From Imbricaverruca yamaguchii (Eukaryota; Arthropoda; Thecostraca; Neoverrucidae), in the NCBI GenBank assembly GCA_034440575.1, contig JAOTOL010001633.1, positions 2,982,501-3,046,500 of the forward strand: 64,000 nucleotides of DNA. Reading direction: 5' to 3'. Numbering within the stretch: the first letter of the stretch is position 1; every line of letters starts with the position of its first letter. The translations under genes were made by a program, and so were the position numbers. Of the stretch, positions 21,046-33,019 are shown piece after piece. The notes beneath the pieces were generated by a model. It was not told the origin of the DNA. It was given only the letters and a program-made list of their open reading frames with translations, and did no database searches.

Positions 21046-22633
21046 AATATGCATAAAGTGCTTCGTGAACCACCCATAAATATCAAGCATAGCTTTCCGC
21101 CACAGAACACTATATGAAGACATGCCAAGTTTGCTTGGGTGCTTTTGTTTTGTTTTAACTATGCACGCTTATAGCATTTTACCATTGGGACGGCTAACAC
21201 TTGAAAGCCACACCTGGAATATATACAGCACAGCCAGCACAGCTCCACAGTAACAACATTTTTGGCTCAAGCAAAATAGCTTGTTAAATCGGGTTACTCA
21301 TACAGCTGTCAGATGGGAATTGTTAGGGAATATGATAGATATGGTGAACACATTTACCTTGAACGTTGGTTGCTTGGCACACATTTACCTCGAATTTGGG
21401 TTGGACCATGTCAGATGTACAGAGGAAAACCCGCGAACATAATAATAGTCATCTGACAGCAATCAAACAATGTTCTGCCTTTGTGCGCAGCACGCCACGC
21501 ACGCTTTCCCAGATATTCAGTTGACACCGCAAGTTCACCATCCTTGGTTGGTCTTTGTATAGCGTAGAACACCAACAACTGACTACTTTGAAGAACGAAC
21601 TCACGCACCTCACTAAAATCGATGTGTTCGCTTCCTTTGCCAAATTAGCTGTGCTAACCAGTGATGAGCATTCCAATTAGTTACTTTTGTGTGCGATGAT
21701 AGGTACTATTGAAGCGATAATCCTGAGTTTCAAGGTGTGCTTGCGATAAATTGTGATGAGCAGATGGGTGATATCCAAACATTGTTTGTTATCAGTTTTA
21801 CCACGGACCAACTGTTTGCTCATATAATGCCGTTAGTCTCTCACGCTGATTGGTGGCGAGAGAAGAGCAGCGACAGACAAGACTCGAGCACAACATTTCG
21901 GTTGGGAGACGGGCACATTGCACAATAGAATACCCTCCCCGATATCCCAAAATATACCAGGCTCACAGCATACTATGCAGTTCAACTGTGTATTAAAATT
22001 GAACGCATCTCACGTTATTTTTGCGTTCATTGTGCCTTGAACCAGGAGACTGTCAATGTGCATGTGATTATACTTCAGAACAGCTGGGTGTTTATAAGGA
22101 TGCAAAGCCTATTAACATTAGGTTGGCTTCATAGCCAGTTCCAAGTTTCAGGCGTAGAGTTGAATCACTGAAGTCGAAGACCGTTATTATTTCAAACTAA
22201 TATCGAATACTTCTGGTCAGTTTGCTGCGAACATATCGTCCTGAAATCCGTGCTGTAGTGACATTGGACAGTTTGATGCCTGTTTGCTGATAGGCTTTTC
22301 CCTGCTATCATTTCCACTTCTTTTTGCCTACTACCATTTTCCAAAGGTTTCGTGCGTCACTTGGGTTTGTTTTCAACACTGCTGGATTTTAGGAAGAACT
22401 TATGATTATTTGTATTCCACAGCAACTAGGAAAAGCACGCATGGCTAGAAAAGCTCGTGCTCCATCCAGGTAGGACAGGTGATTACTTGCCCGCTGAAGT
22501 GCAAATCACTAACCGTTTGGAACATATTGGCGAGGTATTCACTTGGTGAATATTTTGTGTTAAAAAGAAATTGAACAATGTCGGGTAGTCGAGACAAGAG
22601 GTGGCATAAACCCAACTGTGGAACCAGATATCA
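21046..22633. other. Unassigned
   Basis: About 1.6 kb without a recognised gene or repeat. Short overlapping frames (21411-21676 minus, 21737-21928 plus) show no family motifs. Confidence 0.3.
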
Positions 22634-22812
22634 AAATGCCAACTTGTGGGAACTGCACAGTATTCTGGTGTAACGTTGACACCAGCCTTGTGGAACATAT
22701 GCAGCATGCTGGTGTAAAGTTATACCTAGCTTTGCGGAGCTTATGCAGCATGCTGGTGTATCGTTGTCTCCAGCCTTATGGGGCTTATGCAGCATGCTGG
22801 TGTCACGCTATT
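22634..22812. repeat. ~44-bp minisatellite, four units
   Basis: Units share GCAGCATGCTGGTGTAACGT and an AGCCTTGTGG-like half. The first unit is the most diverged. Confidence 0.85.
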
Positions 22813-23116
22813 CACACCTTTGGTTGCGCGGTTCTGCTGCAGTAAACGTAGAAACTACTTGTAAATAACGGCATCCGAATACGTATCCAATAACGGTATC
22901 CGAACATGCATCCATGCATTGTATTTTGGAACTGTCCTTACGCCACGATCCCTACCTTGCGACGATGCGTTAGTCTGGCCGATGGCCATCGGTAACAATC
23001 GTGTGACCGCCAGCAGAAGTTTCGCCGACACTTTCACACATATTTATGACTTACATGGGTCATAATGTAAGAAAGTCGAATCAGATCCTGAATCACGACG
23101 ACGCTCTATTTTGGGC
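22813..23116. other. Unassigned
   Basis: No feature recognised between the 44-bp array and M2 copy D. Confidence 0.3.
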
Positions 23117-25446
23117 TCAACACACGCCCTGGACGGGGGGGGGGGCGAAATCCGCCTACCCCTCCGATTTTTCGTAGATAACTCCCGATTTTACCGACCG
23201 ATATACGCCATTATTTGTGTACCTGCTAAAAAATGAACGACACGTTGCTTAAAGCAAGAAAAACGAAAATCGACCAAAACTTTTCGAGTTAGGGGTCCGT
23301 AAAGTAAACAAAAATTGTCAGCACCAGACTACAAATATCGCCGCTGATGCGCTTCCCGTATATTGGCAAAAAGGGAAGTGTTCTTGGCAACAATAGCGAC
23401 TTGTTTGATGTATATTGTTATGCTACATTGTTTCAAATTCATGTCAGGTCACCGAGGTGAAGTCAGGTCAAGTTCATGACGGGTTAACACACGCTCTGGA
23501 GGGGTGGAGGACGAAATCCGCCCACCCCTCCAATCTTCGGTACACAACTCCATATTGTACCGGCCGATATACGCCATTTGTTTGCGTACCTATTTATAAA
23601 TGACATGCGGATTGTTTAAAGCAAGAACAATGAAAATCGGCCGACAAATTTTTAACACTCGCACGTCCGGAGGTCCGCGCCAACTTCGCATGTCCGGGGG
23701 GCAGATATCTGCCCACTAAGATCTCTAGAACTATGCTAGCTAACGACAAACGGAAAACGGCGTTGGATAGCTGGTGACGGGCTGTATCGGAAGTGGTTCG
23801 GTCATGTTTTCGCTCACGTCAATATTCAGGTCACTGGGTCATCATAGGTCAAATTCGACCATATCAGGTGGGACTCAGATATTGACACATATCTCAGGAC
23901 CTGTAACAGATAGAAACAAACGGCGAAGGCTATTCGACAGTCCTTGAAATGCGCTACCGACAATAGGCGGTGAAATTTAAGGTCAGGTCAACCGAAAATC
24001 AGGTTAAGGTCATGAAGTCGCCTAGGGAGGTCATGTAATGTATCAATCGACACGTCTTGACGATACAAGCACAAGGACGGTAATTTCAGCCGTCTAACTC
24101 AATGCAGTGCGATACAATGCGCAGAAATGTATAGTGATCTCAGGTGACCTCAGAGACCTTGGTGAGGTCACTGAGCAAGAATGTCTGCGGTAGCATTGAG
24201 CATAGCTTCCATCTACATGCCACAACCGTTGTGAGATCATTCCGAGCGCAAATATGTAAACAGGAAATATTTGTATATTTTACCATACCCCTAATGGGGA
24301 AGCAATGGCTGCGACCTGGCCTGAGGTCAATGCTACGAAAAAAACGATATTCATATTATGGTCCCTAATAAGATCATAATGTTTTATAAATTTGAAATCA
24401 ATCGCCCAATTGTCGTGGACGTTATGCCACCTGGAACTCCGAGTGTAGTTGGGTCACTTCACCTGACCTAGTGCCCTGACCTGAGATGACCAAGGATTAA
24501 AAATGTATGAGGATATGCGGAAAAGACTAATGAATAGCTATGCGAAGAATGGCTATGCTAATCCGATTAGTTTGGCGGCAAATGAGGAAAAACCGGAGGG
24601 GGTGGGGGGTGGGGGCAGATATCTGCCCCCCGGACGATCGCGGGCTAAGTTATAAGCCGTTAAAGTTTTTTTTTTTTTAATCGCAGCGCCAGACCACAAA
24701 AATCGGCGCTGATGCACTTCCCGTATATTGGCAAAAGGGAAGTATTCTTGACAACACTAGCTACTTGCTTCATGCATATTGTTATACTATATAATTTAAA
24801 AGTCATGTTAGGTCGTCGAGGTCATCATGACAGGCTAATGGGACCAAACTTTGTCAACTGGAATGTTGTAAATGGAAATGACTGTCATGCGATTGATGTC
24901 ACTTTGTATGTTACTCCCTGCACATTCGGAAATATACTGTTTGTCATTGTGTGCCTAAGCGTTTCTATGTTTTATCCATGAATTTCACTACTTTCTTTGC
25001 GAAGCCGACTGTGCCGAGCCGCCCAACGGAGCAGTCAGGTGGGCAGCCCGGTTCCGGTAACTGAAGCAGGTAATGACCTGAAAATCTGCTCCAATATCGT
25101 TGAGCTGAGGTCAAATGGCTGATCTGGCATATGTATTGCATTATTAGTAATGTCCAGAACATCATTAATGCCAATTTTGGAGCATTTGAACATAATCATA
25201 GCGATCCATAACAATGACAAGCCAAGCCACGTAAAACCATAAAATTGTGCAATTTTGACCTCATTTGACCTTGAAGATATTGACCTAAGGTCACGAAATT
25301 TGCATACAATAGAGGTAACTGTCGTGCCAATCCACCCTGCTAATTTCGGTGCTCTAGCCTTAATGGTAGCCGGGATCAAATGGGGGCGGGATCTACCCCC
25401 CTTCCAGTGAGCGTAATTTTCAGAGGCCCTCCAGGGCGCTTGCTAA
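23117..25446 (-). mobile_element. TTAA element family M2, copy D (reverse), carrying a nested M3
   Basis: The left target is TCAA at 23117-23120 and the right CTAA at 25443-25446, each one change from TTAA. In reverse orientation it shows the duplicated 3' unit (first unit 23121-23484, internal TTAA 23485-23488), then is interrupted at 23652 by an M3 element, resumes at 24649 and runs to the left-end sequence CCCTCCAGGGCGCTTG. The AGGTCA block is at 25255-25295. Size without the M3 is about 1.3 kb, the same as copies B, C and E. Confidence 0.9.
23652..24648 (+). mobile_element. TTAA element family M3, copy 3, nested in M2 copy D
   Basis: TTAA at 23652-23655 and CTAA at 24645-24648. Left end CACTCGCACGTCCGGAGGTC; right end CCCCCGGACGATCGCGGG with the GGGGGCAGATATCTGCCCCC palindrome at 24611-24630. 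The interior is rich in AGGTCA/TGACCT (for example 23845-24010 and 24140-24175). The unoccupied target can be read in M2 copy C at 18150-18153 (reverse orientation), where one TTAA joins the same flanks. Confidence 0.92.
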
Positions 25447-25604
25447 TTGGGTCTCCGGGTCTACTGTGGCTTCAGTGATATGGAGGAGTGAGGGAAACCT
25501 CGGAACCATCAAGTTCAATCAAAGCTGTTGCAGATTTGCTTGAAAGTGTCGTTTGTAGTTACCTGGCTATATATTGCCTGAAGTTGGCAACAGACAACGG
25601 GACA
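25447..25604. other. Unassigned, between M2 copy D and the 27-bp array
   Basis: Short unique-looking sequence. Confidence 0.3.
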
Positions 25605-25795
25605 CCGCCGGCAGCCCGTGCCCAATGGAGGCCGACGGCAGCCCGTGCCCGACGGAGGCCGCCGGCAGCCCGTGCCCGACGGAGGCCGCCGGCAGCCCGT
25701 GCCCGACGGAGGCCGCCGGCAGCCCGTGCCCGACGGAGGCCGCCGGCAGCCCGTGCCCGACGGAGGCCGCCGGCAGCCCGTGCCCGACGAGTGCA
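25605..25795. repeat. 27-bp minisatellite (GCCCGTGCCCGACGGAGGCC core)
   Basis: Seven units of 27 bp, the first two diverged, five nearly perfect. It is CpG-rich. It stays open in five reading frames because 27 is a multiple of three; these frames are repeat artefacts. Confidence 0.95.
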
Positions 25796-25892
25796 CTTCC
25801 AGTCATTGTTCAGAGCAGCGTGACAACCCACGCTCGTCGACAACTTCTTGGAGACACATCGAGGAATGGGGCTTCCGCTCGTCACTGAGCGG

Positions 25893-26285
25893 CGACTTTA
25901 CCATGTGACACGCCACATCCGGCGGATATCATGGCGGCTGTACCATGTGACACGCCACATCCGGCGGATATCATGGCGGCTGTACCATGTGACACGCCAC
26001 ATCCGGCGGATATCATGGCGGCTGTACCATGTGACACGCCACATCCGGCGGATATCATGGCGGCTGTACCATGTGACCCGCTACATCCGGCGGATGTCAT
26101 GTCGACTGTACCATGTGGCCCGCCATATCCGGCGGATATCATGGCGGCTGTACCATGTGACCCGCTACATCCGGCGGATGTCATGTCGACTGTACCATGT
26201 GTCGGGGATATATGGGGTTACATGTGACCCGCTACATCCGGCGGATGTCATGTCGACTGTACCATGTGACCCGTCACCTCCAGCG
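25893..26285. repeat. 42-bp minisatellite (ACCATGTGACACGCCACATC core)
   Basis: About nine units of 42 bp. Units 1-4 are nearly identical; later units alternate between two variants (ATATCATGGCGGCTGT and ATGTCATGTCGACTGT), with a shortened or disrupted unit near 26200-26225. The alternation points to duplication of a two-unit block. Confidence 0.95.
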
Positions 26286-26337
26286 TATGTCATGATGTGC
26301 CGTTGGTCTGCCATCAGCCACATATCTCTGGATCAGC

Positions 26338-26795
26338 AGCCACGGGCAGCAGCAGCAGCAGCTCAGAGCAGCATCAGTAGTTCAAAGCAGCAGTAGCAGC
26401 TCAGGGCAACAGCGAAAGCAGTTAAGAGCTGCAGCAGCAGCTCAGAGCAGCAGCAGCAGCAGCTCAGAGTAGCAGCAGCAGCTCAGAGCAGCAGTAGCAG
26501 CTCAGGGCAGCAGCAGCAGTAGCTCAGGGGAGCAGCGGCAGCTCGGGGCAGAAGCAGCAGCAGCTCAGAGCAGCAGCAGCACCTCAGAGCAGCAGCAGTA
26601 GATCAGAGCAGCAGCAGCAGCTCATATCATCAGTAGCAGCTCAGGGCAGCAACAGCAGCACCTCAGAGCAGGAGCAGCAGTTCAGAGCAGCAGCATCAGC
26701 TCAGAGCAGCAGCAGCAGCAGCATCAGCTCAGAGCAGCAGCACCAGCAGCAGCTCAGGGAAGCAGCAGCACTTCAGAGCAGCAACAGCGGTCGGC
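26338..26795. repeat. CAG-rich array (AGCAGCAGCAGCTCAGAGC)
   Basis: Irregular runs of CAG separated by CTCAGAG or CTCAGGG, giving units of about 18-24 bp. Stops occur in the forward frame past 26396, so this is not a polyglutamine coding tract. Confidence 0.95.
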
Positions 26796-26819
26796 AGGTC
26801 AAAACACCCGAACAGCCCG

Positions 26820-27165
26820 AGAGGTCGGTTCGCACTTCACACATTTTTCACGATATGCTGTGCAAATGGCAATATACTGTCCAGGTACACACCCAGGTCT
26901 CGCATCACAGTCTCACACTGCAGCGTCGTATCCTGTACCTTCTATTCGAAATGCACAGGAGTACGACGCAGAGTCATTGCGAACTATTTGCATATGAGAG
27001 GGTTCAAATAAAGCATCCAGCCGGCGGACCACTTGCAGAGGGGATCAATATCGCTCTGTAGGTGTGTAGCGTTGTCCACTGACTCCACCCTTCTAAGCAT
27101 TTTGACGTCATAAGCAACCATTACACCTTCCGAGTCAATAATGGACGGCCTCGAGGTATTGAGGT
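26820..27165 (-). pseudogene. CR1-like RT fragment
   Basis: The minus strand reads VAYDVKMLRRV (from the FADDTKLxRR block, with the catalytic Asp pair replaced by YD), LQSDIDPLCKWSAGWMLYLN, DLGVYLDSILPFAQHIVKN and ANRPLGLF. This is the segment from the RT active site to the thumb. It needs frame changes and includes stops. It ends where the CAG-rich array begins. Confidence 0.8.
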
Positions 27166-29433
27166 CAACGCTCCTAAAGCTGCAGCAATGCCGAGGCGGC
27201 CTGGCCTGTCGGGACCGACAGCTAGCGTCGGCCGGTCGAGACCCTGACCCGGGTTCAGCTCGACGTCTCCTCAGGTGATCGGTCGGGTCAGATGCCAGGT
27301 AAAGCTGGATTTCGCGTCATGTTGTATTTGGCTGCGGAAATATATTGGTGCTGTTCTAGCTGATGATGAGCAACTTGGTATGGGTCGAGCCCACAGACGG
27401 TGCGGAGCCAATACTGTAAAGCTTTGAACTTACAACACTTTTTGTTACCTTCCTTTCATTCCTATATTCTGTTCTTTTCTTTCTATCCAGATGCTGATCC
27501 AAGATGCGTATACATGCTTAGCCCTGTTCCCGTAATGGGCGGTCGAATTTTCCCTCCTTGTGTTTTTTTCCTGCCGTTCTTCAACAATTTTTGATGGGAA
27601 TATGAACTTCGGCGACTTTTCCTATCGTTCTTTTTCTATTCCTTGCCAAGTTCCTATGTTTAAATATGTGAATGGCGGCTCCATGGACGAGTTTTGGGAG
27701 GCACCTCCGATATGTTTTGCGAGAAGATAACAGCAGTACATGAATCTGAATATTTGCATTGCTTTACTGTTCAGGTGATTTTGCTGATCAGGTGCTATTA
27801 TTTTGAACGCAACTGTTCGTGTCATCTTTCTTATGCACAGCAATGTGCATTTTCAGCCTAACCATATCGGGAGCGAGTCTATCACGAGGAAAATGGGCAG
27901 GATATGGACGATTTTCTCAAAGCGATATCATTGAGTTTCAATCAGAACGGTAATAGGGTGGGGTGAATTCAGGGCAAGCAGAAGTAATGCATCACAAGCA
28001 CTGGCGGAAGCAGAATATTTTCACAAAGGTGGATACAGCAGGTATTGGGAGGTATTCAGAATACGCACTATTAAAACCACTTCAAGCAATGACGCATCGA
28101 TAGTGATATTTTGCCTATGGCGAATTGAAGAGGGGGAGTTTTTTTTCAGGACAAACGATTACAATAAATCACAAGCAGTGGCCGAGCCAGATGTTTTCAA
28201 TAACCGCTAATCGTAGTAGGCTTCCAATGCAGGCATCTCAATATCTTCCCTAGTATTATTCCCTGGTGACTTCTCTGGACAAAAATATCACAGTATATAT
28301 TAATACTGTGTGCCAATGACTGAATACTATGTAATTGTGCTACTTACTGCAAAAAAGAGCCAGCTGCAAAGAACAAATGACACCTACCCACTCCTTAGTA
28401 TCTTGGCATAGACTGTTTTCCATGTGCGCGTATGGGCATCAAATTGTATTTGAACAACTAAGGATGTTTGGTACCAAGCCATACATTAACACAATTTTAC
28501 CTTTGTAGAACATAAAGGTGGTCCTAAATGGTTTTGATCAATGTTCACCTCTTTTTCTTCTGGGCTCGACAATGTGAACATTTGAGCATGTCGGCCATGT
28601 ATCGCGCAAATTAAACTAGTGGAAATCGCTTGAGGAATTCAGTTATAAAATAACATCAATATATTCGATATCTTAGGAAGATGGGCGGAATCCACTCCAT
28701 TCTCTTACATATTTATGTCGAACATCGTCCTATCATAATAGGGCTAAAACGCACGCACTTCCCGTAATCGCCCGTTGGCTTTATGGAAGCGGATCGGGCC
28801 GTAGTAACCATGACTACCATCTGCTCGACAAACTGGAAACTCTGAGGCTCGTGACGTGAAAATGCGTCAGCCTAACGCAGTGTACGTCTTACTACAATAC
28901 TTCGGGTACTCCACAAGATTAATCACCCCCGGAACTATCGCAAGCTGCCATCCTCTTGCAGGCCAAACTTCCACTATGGCGGTGCACAGCGACTGGACTG
29001 TGACGTGAGAAAGTGAAAGAGATTGATGCGTTGACAATCTTTTCCTGAAGTTAGAGAAGGGATGCTGTGCGTTCTCACATTAGCGATGAACTTTCTTGGC
29101 AAGCTTGCACAATCACGAGGTTCCGTGGGTAATGGATTTGCGCTGACAACATTGGCGGTGGACATTCACGGATGAGAGAAGACTGGATGAAGGCTAAAAT
29201 TGGTTCAAATTTACTGATGGGTTTTACTTCATTGTATGATGAAAGTGAAGAGCATAGGTACAAGTATTACACGTTTTTTTGCTGACCATTTCACAACTAA
29301 CTTTATATTTTCGCCATCCAGAAGTGGGTACTTACGATAATATCTTACCGAATGCTTAGTAAGCATGGCAACCGTAGGCGAGTTGAGCCTGGGATCAAGT
29401 GTGGAAGCCAGAAGAAAGGCTACAACATCGATG
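27166..29433. other. Unassigned, 2.3 kb
   Basis: No gene recognised. A G/C-rich patch lies at 27185-27300. Two similar stretches at about 27975-28015 and 28155-28195 share the word order ATCACAAGCA..TGGC.GA and may be an old duplication. Confidence 0.35.
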
Positions 29434-29565
29434 GCACGCGCCGGCGCTCCGGTCAGATCCTCACACCCAGTTTCGGGGGAGCCAAATTACACCATCTCTA
29501 ATTTCCAAACTAATCGTTGCACGAAAACACAAGTGGTGCCAAAGGAAAGTTCGACAAGTGGGGCC
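29434..29565 (-). mobile_element. M1 end fragment
   Basis: Reverse complement of the M1 right end: GCACGCGCCG, CCGGTCAGATCCTCACACCC, then the CTAATTTCCAAACTAA and GCACGAAAAC blocks. It is closest to the fragment at 18998-19127. The terminal TTAA is not preserved. The 138-codon frame at 29365-29781 runs through it and is therefore not a gene. Confidence 0.7.
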
Positions 29566-32339
29566 CTAAACCCAGAGGTGAAAAGAGTGTCCAGCTTGTC
29601 ACCTACAGAATGTCGAACACCACCAGGCTGTCACATGTTGATAGTTCACGTTAAGACCCGTATGCATGTGTGTGAGCGCGAAATATCGACCATGCCGCTG
29701 AAATGGAACAAAGAAGAACGCTTTAGTCCATATATGATCTACAATTTGTGCAATTATATACGATCTTCAATTATTAATTAATATGTAAAGTTACAACACA
29801 CACTATAGGTTAATCTTGATTCTATGGTGCGTATCCATCAATATCCATCTATGGTGCGTATTATTGTGGCTTAATGTGCTCACAATAAGTTGTGCACTCA
29901 TTTTACTCAGCAAAACAAAACCACAGGTTAAGCTAGCTTTTATTGTGAAAATATGCTCAATGTATGTCAGACAAATTTTTTTTAAAGATCAGACCAGGTT
30001 AGATATTTTAACATTTTTTATTATTCAACACGCAAATTGTGCCTATATTGAAGAAACAATTTAAAAGGAGGTATGGTAAACCAGGCCAGACTATTTCAGA
30101 TATTAAACAATAATAGTATGCTATTTTGTTTTCTAATTAAAAATGAGCATTTCGGAGGGGGAATCAATGGTCGCATCCTAATCATGCGAATACACATGGT
30201 GTTACAATATGTTGTTCTCCAAATCGAATGACTCATTGAAAATGAAATTCACCAATACAAATTGAATTATCTTGTGCAGTAAGGAAGTCAATGTAGCACC
30301 AATAGCAAGGTCAGAGTGTCATAGGTCATATTTTGCATTAGTTTCAAGTAATTTATTTTGTAAAACCTCTTGGTCAATGCAGCAAATTCTGCTTATGGCA
30401 AAACATTGGCCCTGACACAAATAAATAAAACCGTGGATGTGACCAGATGAATTATTAAAATACAGGCTCATATTGGAAGAACCAAAACATTTATTGTCAT
30501 GATAAGGATTACAGAAGTCTGCATTGTGGGAAAACGGCTGAAATAATATGTTAAACTGAGAAACGAGAAAAGTGTCACTTCAGTCAGGTATGACCAAGGT
30601 TGGGTTTATGTTTTGGAATTCTGGAAGTGGAGAGCAAAATTATATGGCATTACAGGTTGGCATAGAGCAGAGGACTTTGAGGACTTTTCTTCTAATCTGA
30701 ATCCTGGATTGTGAGAGGAAAACTGTGTTGCATTCCAAGTTGGAGAATGGTGTGATTTGTTTCTGTCATAAAAAACAACTATTTTTGCACTTTTCACGGT
30801 CATGCTCCGTGTTTACTTCTCCCATGATCATAACCAAACATCAAGGAGACCGCAGTCATTGTCAGACCCAATTCCTCTTTTGGACAAATGGAGTGGAAGA
30901 CTTCCTGGTGATAAAATAATATTTTTCGCGGCCAACATCAAAGACAAGACAATGTTTGCAATACTTGTCATCACTCTCATCTCTCAGAGACGAAACACCA
31001 CCTACGCAAGCATACACAAGTTCAGCTTCAACAGCGCCTTGGTACTTATTAGGCAGATACGTGCACACTGAAACCAGCTTTGAAAACAAACTGTGCCGGA
31101 AAACGGAACTGTCGCGTCGGATTCACTCTCTGGAATGTGACAGGATACTGTTCCGCCCGTTCGCCGCTTGAGATTGCCGAAAGTGACGCGTGGTAACGGT
31201 TGCGGGTATCGACGATTGCAACAAAAGTATTGGGGATGGATAAAATCCGAATGACTTGTGAGCATCACAAAGAGTGGGGCTATCTGCACGTACAACTTTC
31301 TCCACGAATTGTCATTCGACAGTGATGTGGAGACAGTGGAAAGCGGAGCCTTTTTCACGGACTGAAACACGTGCAGCCAGTGTCACGATGACTGCGCCCG
31401 CACACTCTGCAGCCACTGATCGTCAATTTGAAAATTATAGTCGGTACATGGGGCCATGATGTGAAGGTGACGGCAAGTCGCTAAGTTTAGCCGTTTTCGA
31501 GAGCCAGACCAAATCGTGAAAAACGCCCAAAAACGTCGCTTCAGCTTTTCACACCCCTCTCGCGTGCGCGTGGCGCGTGACTCGGAAACGGTTGCCACGA
31601 ATATGTTGACAATTGTCGTGGCAATACTGAGCTGTTGGTTTGGTGTCAATCGGTCCATTGGTTGTGGAGATCTTGTAGTTTGAATCGGGTCGATGGGGAG
31701 TGCTAAAATTGGTGATTTTCCGAACGCAAAATCTCAGTTTTACATGCTATTCCTATGGGCGACCGGTCATTCACCAGACACCCGTTCTCTGAAGATCTGG
31801 GTGACGTGCTCGCGCAACACGTTGACCCGACCGCAACGGAATTGTGCCAGACGGATAGCCAACATTTGGAGCTTTCACGTGATGCCAGCCATGTCTCGTT
31901 ACCTGTGATGTGAGCCGTGCCACACGCCACAAACTGCGCTAGAAAACGGAACTGTTGCGTCGGGCTCAACCTCTGGACGGCGACGGGACAGTTCGTAGGT
32001 GACAGGCTTCCCACGGCAAGGTTAAAACTTATGGACTTGACCACGAGTGGTAGTTTTTTCAGCCCCCCTGTCCCCTCGATCATAGCTACTAACTTGTTTC
32101 TGTACGCTTCCGATGCATGCACTGAAACAATATAAGTACGTATATGTCTGTTTGGTTAGAAAATACAACTTGACTGGGTATGTTAAGAGGAAAAGCAGCC
32201 TGATGATAAATACATACCATATGCAATGATTATACGGTACCGTAGGTTGTCACCACAACCGGAGATATTTTTCATATATCTGTCACCCACGCTCGTGGCC
32301 TTGTAGCCGGTTTTTTTTTCACCTCTGCCTAAACCGCCC
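29566..32339. other. Unassigned, 2.8 kb, with one internal duplicated motif
   Basis: No gene recognised. A ~60-bp direct repeat with about 85% identity over its first 40 bases begins at about 31097 and again at about 31941 (core GAAAACGGAACTGT, then GCGTCGG and CTCTGGA). A 139-codon minus-strand frame at 31703-32122 covers the second copy and has no known motif. Confidence 0.4.
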
Positions 32340-33019
32340 ACAATATTGTATGCCCCTAAAAAGTGACGTCACTATGAATACCTATGGAATCACGACTGAC
32401 AACACCTCTTTGAATCTGTGAGTTAATTTTTGGAGAGATGAGAGACAATTTGGAATCAGACCAGGAAGACGAAATCGATCATGGCCCCCAAAATCCTTGT
32501 CCATCCAATAAGTCAATCGTTTATTCTTGGAAATGTTTGAAATTCGGAGTTTTCAATTTCCGTGAATGTTCTTGTTTTCAATGGGTAGAGCGGACCGAGA
32601 AACGTTGTTTTAAGTTATCATACCTGATAGAAAATGCTTACTTTAGCCATAATCTTCGATTATAATCCACATGAAAAAATATGCAAAAGCGATATCCCAT
32701 CAAAAACCAAAAAATCAAACATTTCCTTGTGCGTTTTATTCCATCCCTGAAAATAAACAAACGCTGAAATTTTCGGTCAAATGTCTCTATCCGTTAAAGC
32801 GTGATGACTGGTTGAGCATTTTTCGCGATGACCTCACTTGACCTTGACCACCTCGTTGACCGGAGATGACTCGACATAATTTGGTCTACAAACCATGCTA
32901 AATTGATGCGGGAGAAAACATGCCAACTTTTGGCTAGCTACCCCAGACCGTTTTTCACTATACGCGAAAAATCTTAGGGGAGAGGGTGTAACTTGACTTC
33001 CCCGAGACTGGCGGGTTAA
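32340..33019 (-). mobile_element. TTAA element family M1, copy b (reverse, diverged)
   Basis: TTAA at 33016-33019, preceded by CCCCGAGACTGGCGGG (the M1 left end, reversed). It shares with copies a, c and d the blocks AAAGCGTGATGACTGGTTGA, TGACCTCACTTGACCTTGAC and AACGCTGAAATTTTC. The other end is unclear: recognisable similarity stops near the GTGACGTCAC word at 32363. This is an older or damaged copy. Confidence 0.75.

Noticed and set aside
25848..26396. 182-codon forward frame over the 42-bp array
   Set aside because: Other frames are open too; the product only mirrors the repeat.
26338..26795. Polyglutamine coding tract
   Set aside because: Stops appear in the CAG frame and the runs are separated by irregular spacers; better called a CAG-rich array.
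29365..29781. 138-codon forward frame
   Set aside because: It runs through an M1 end fragment.
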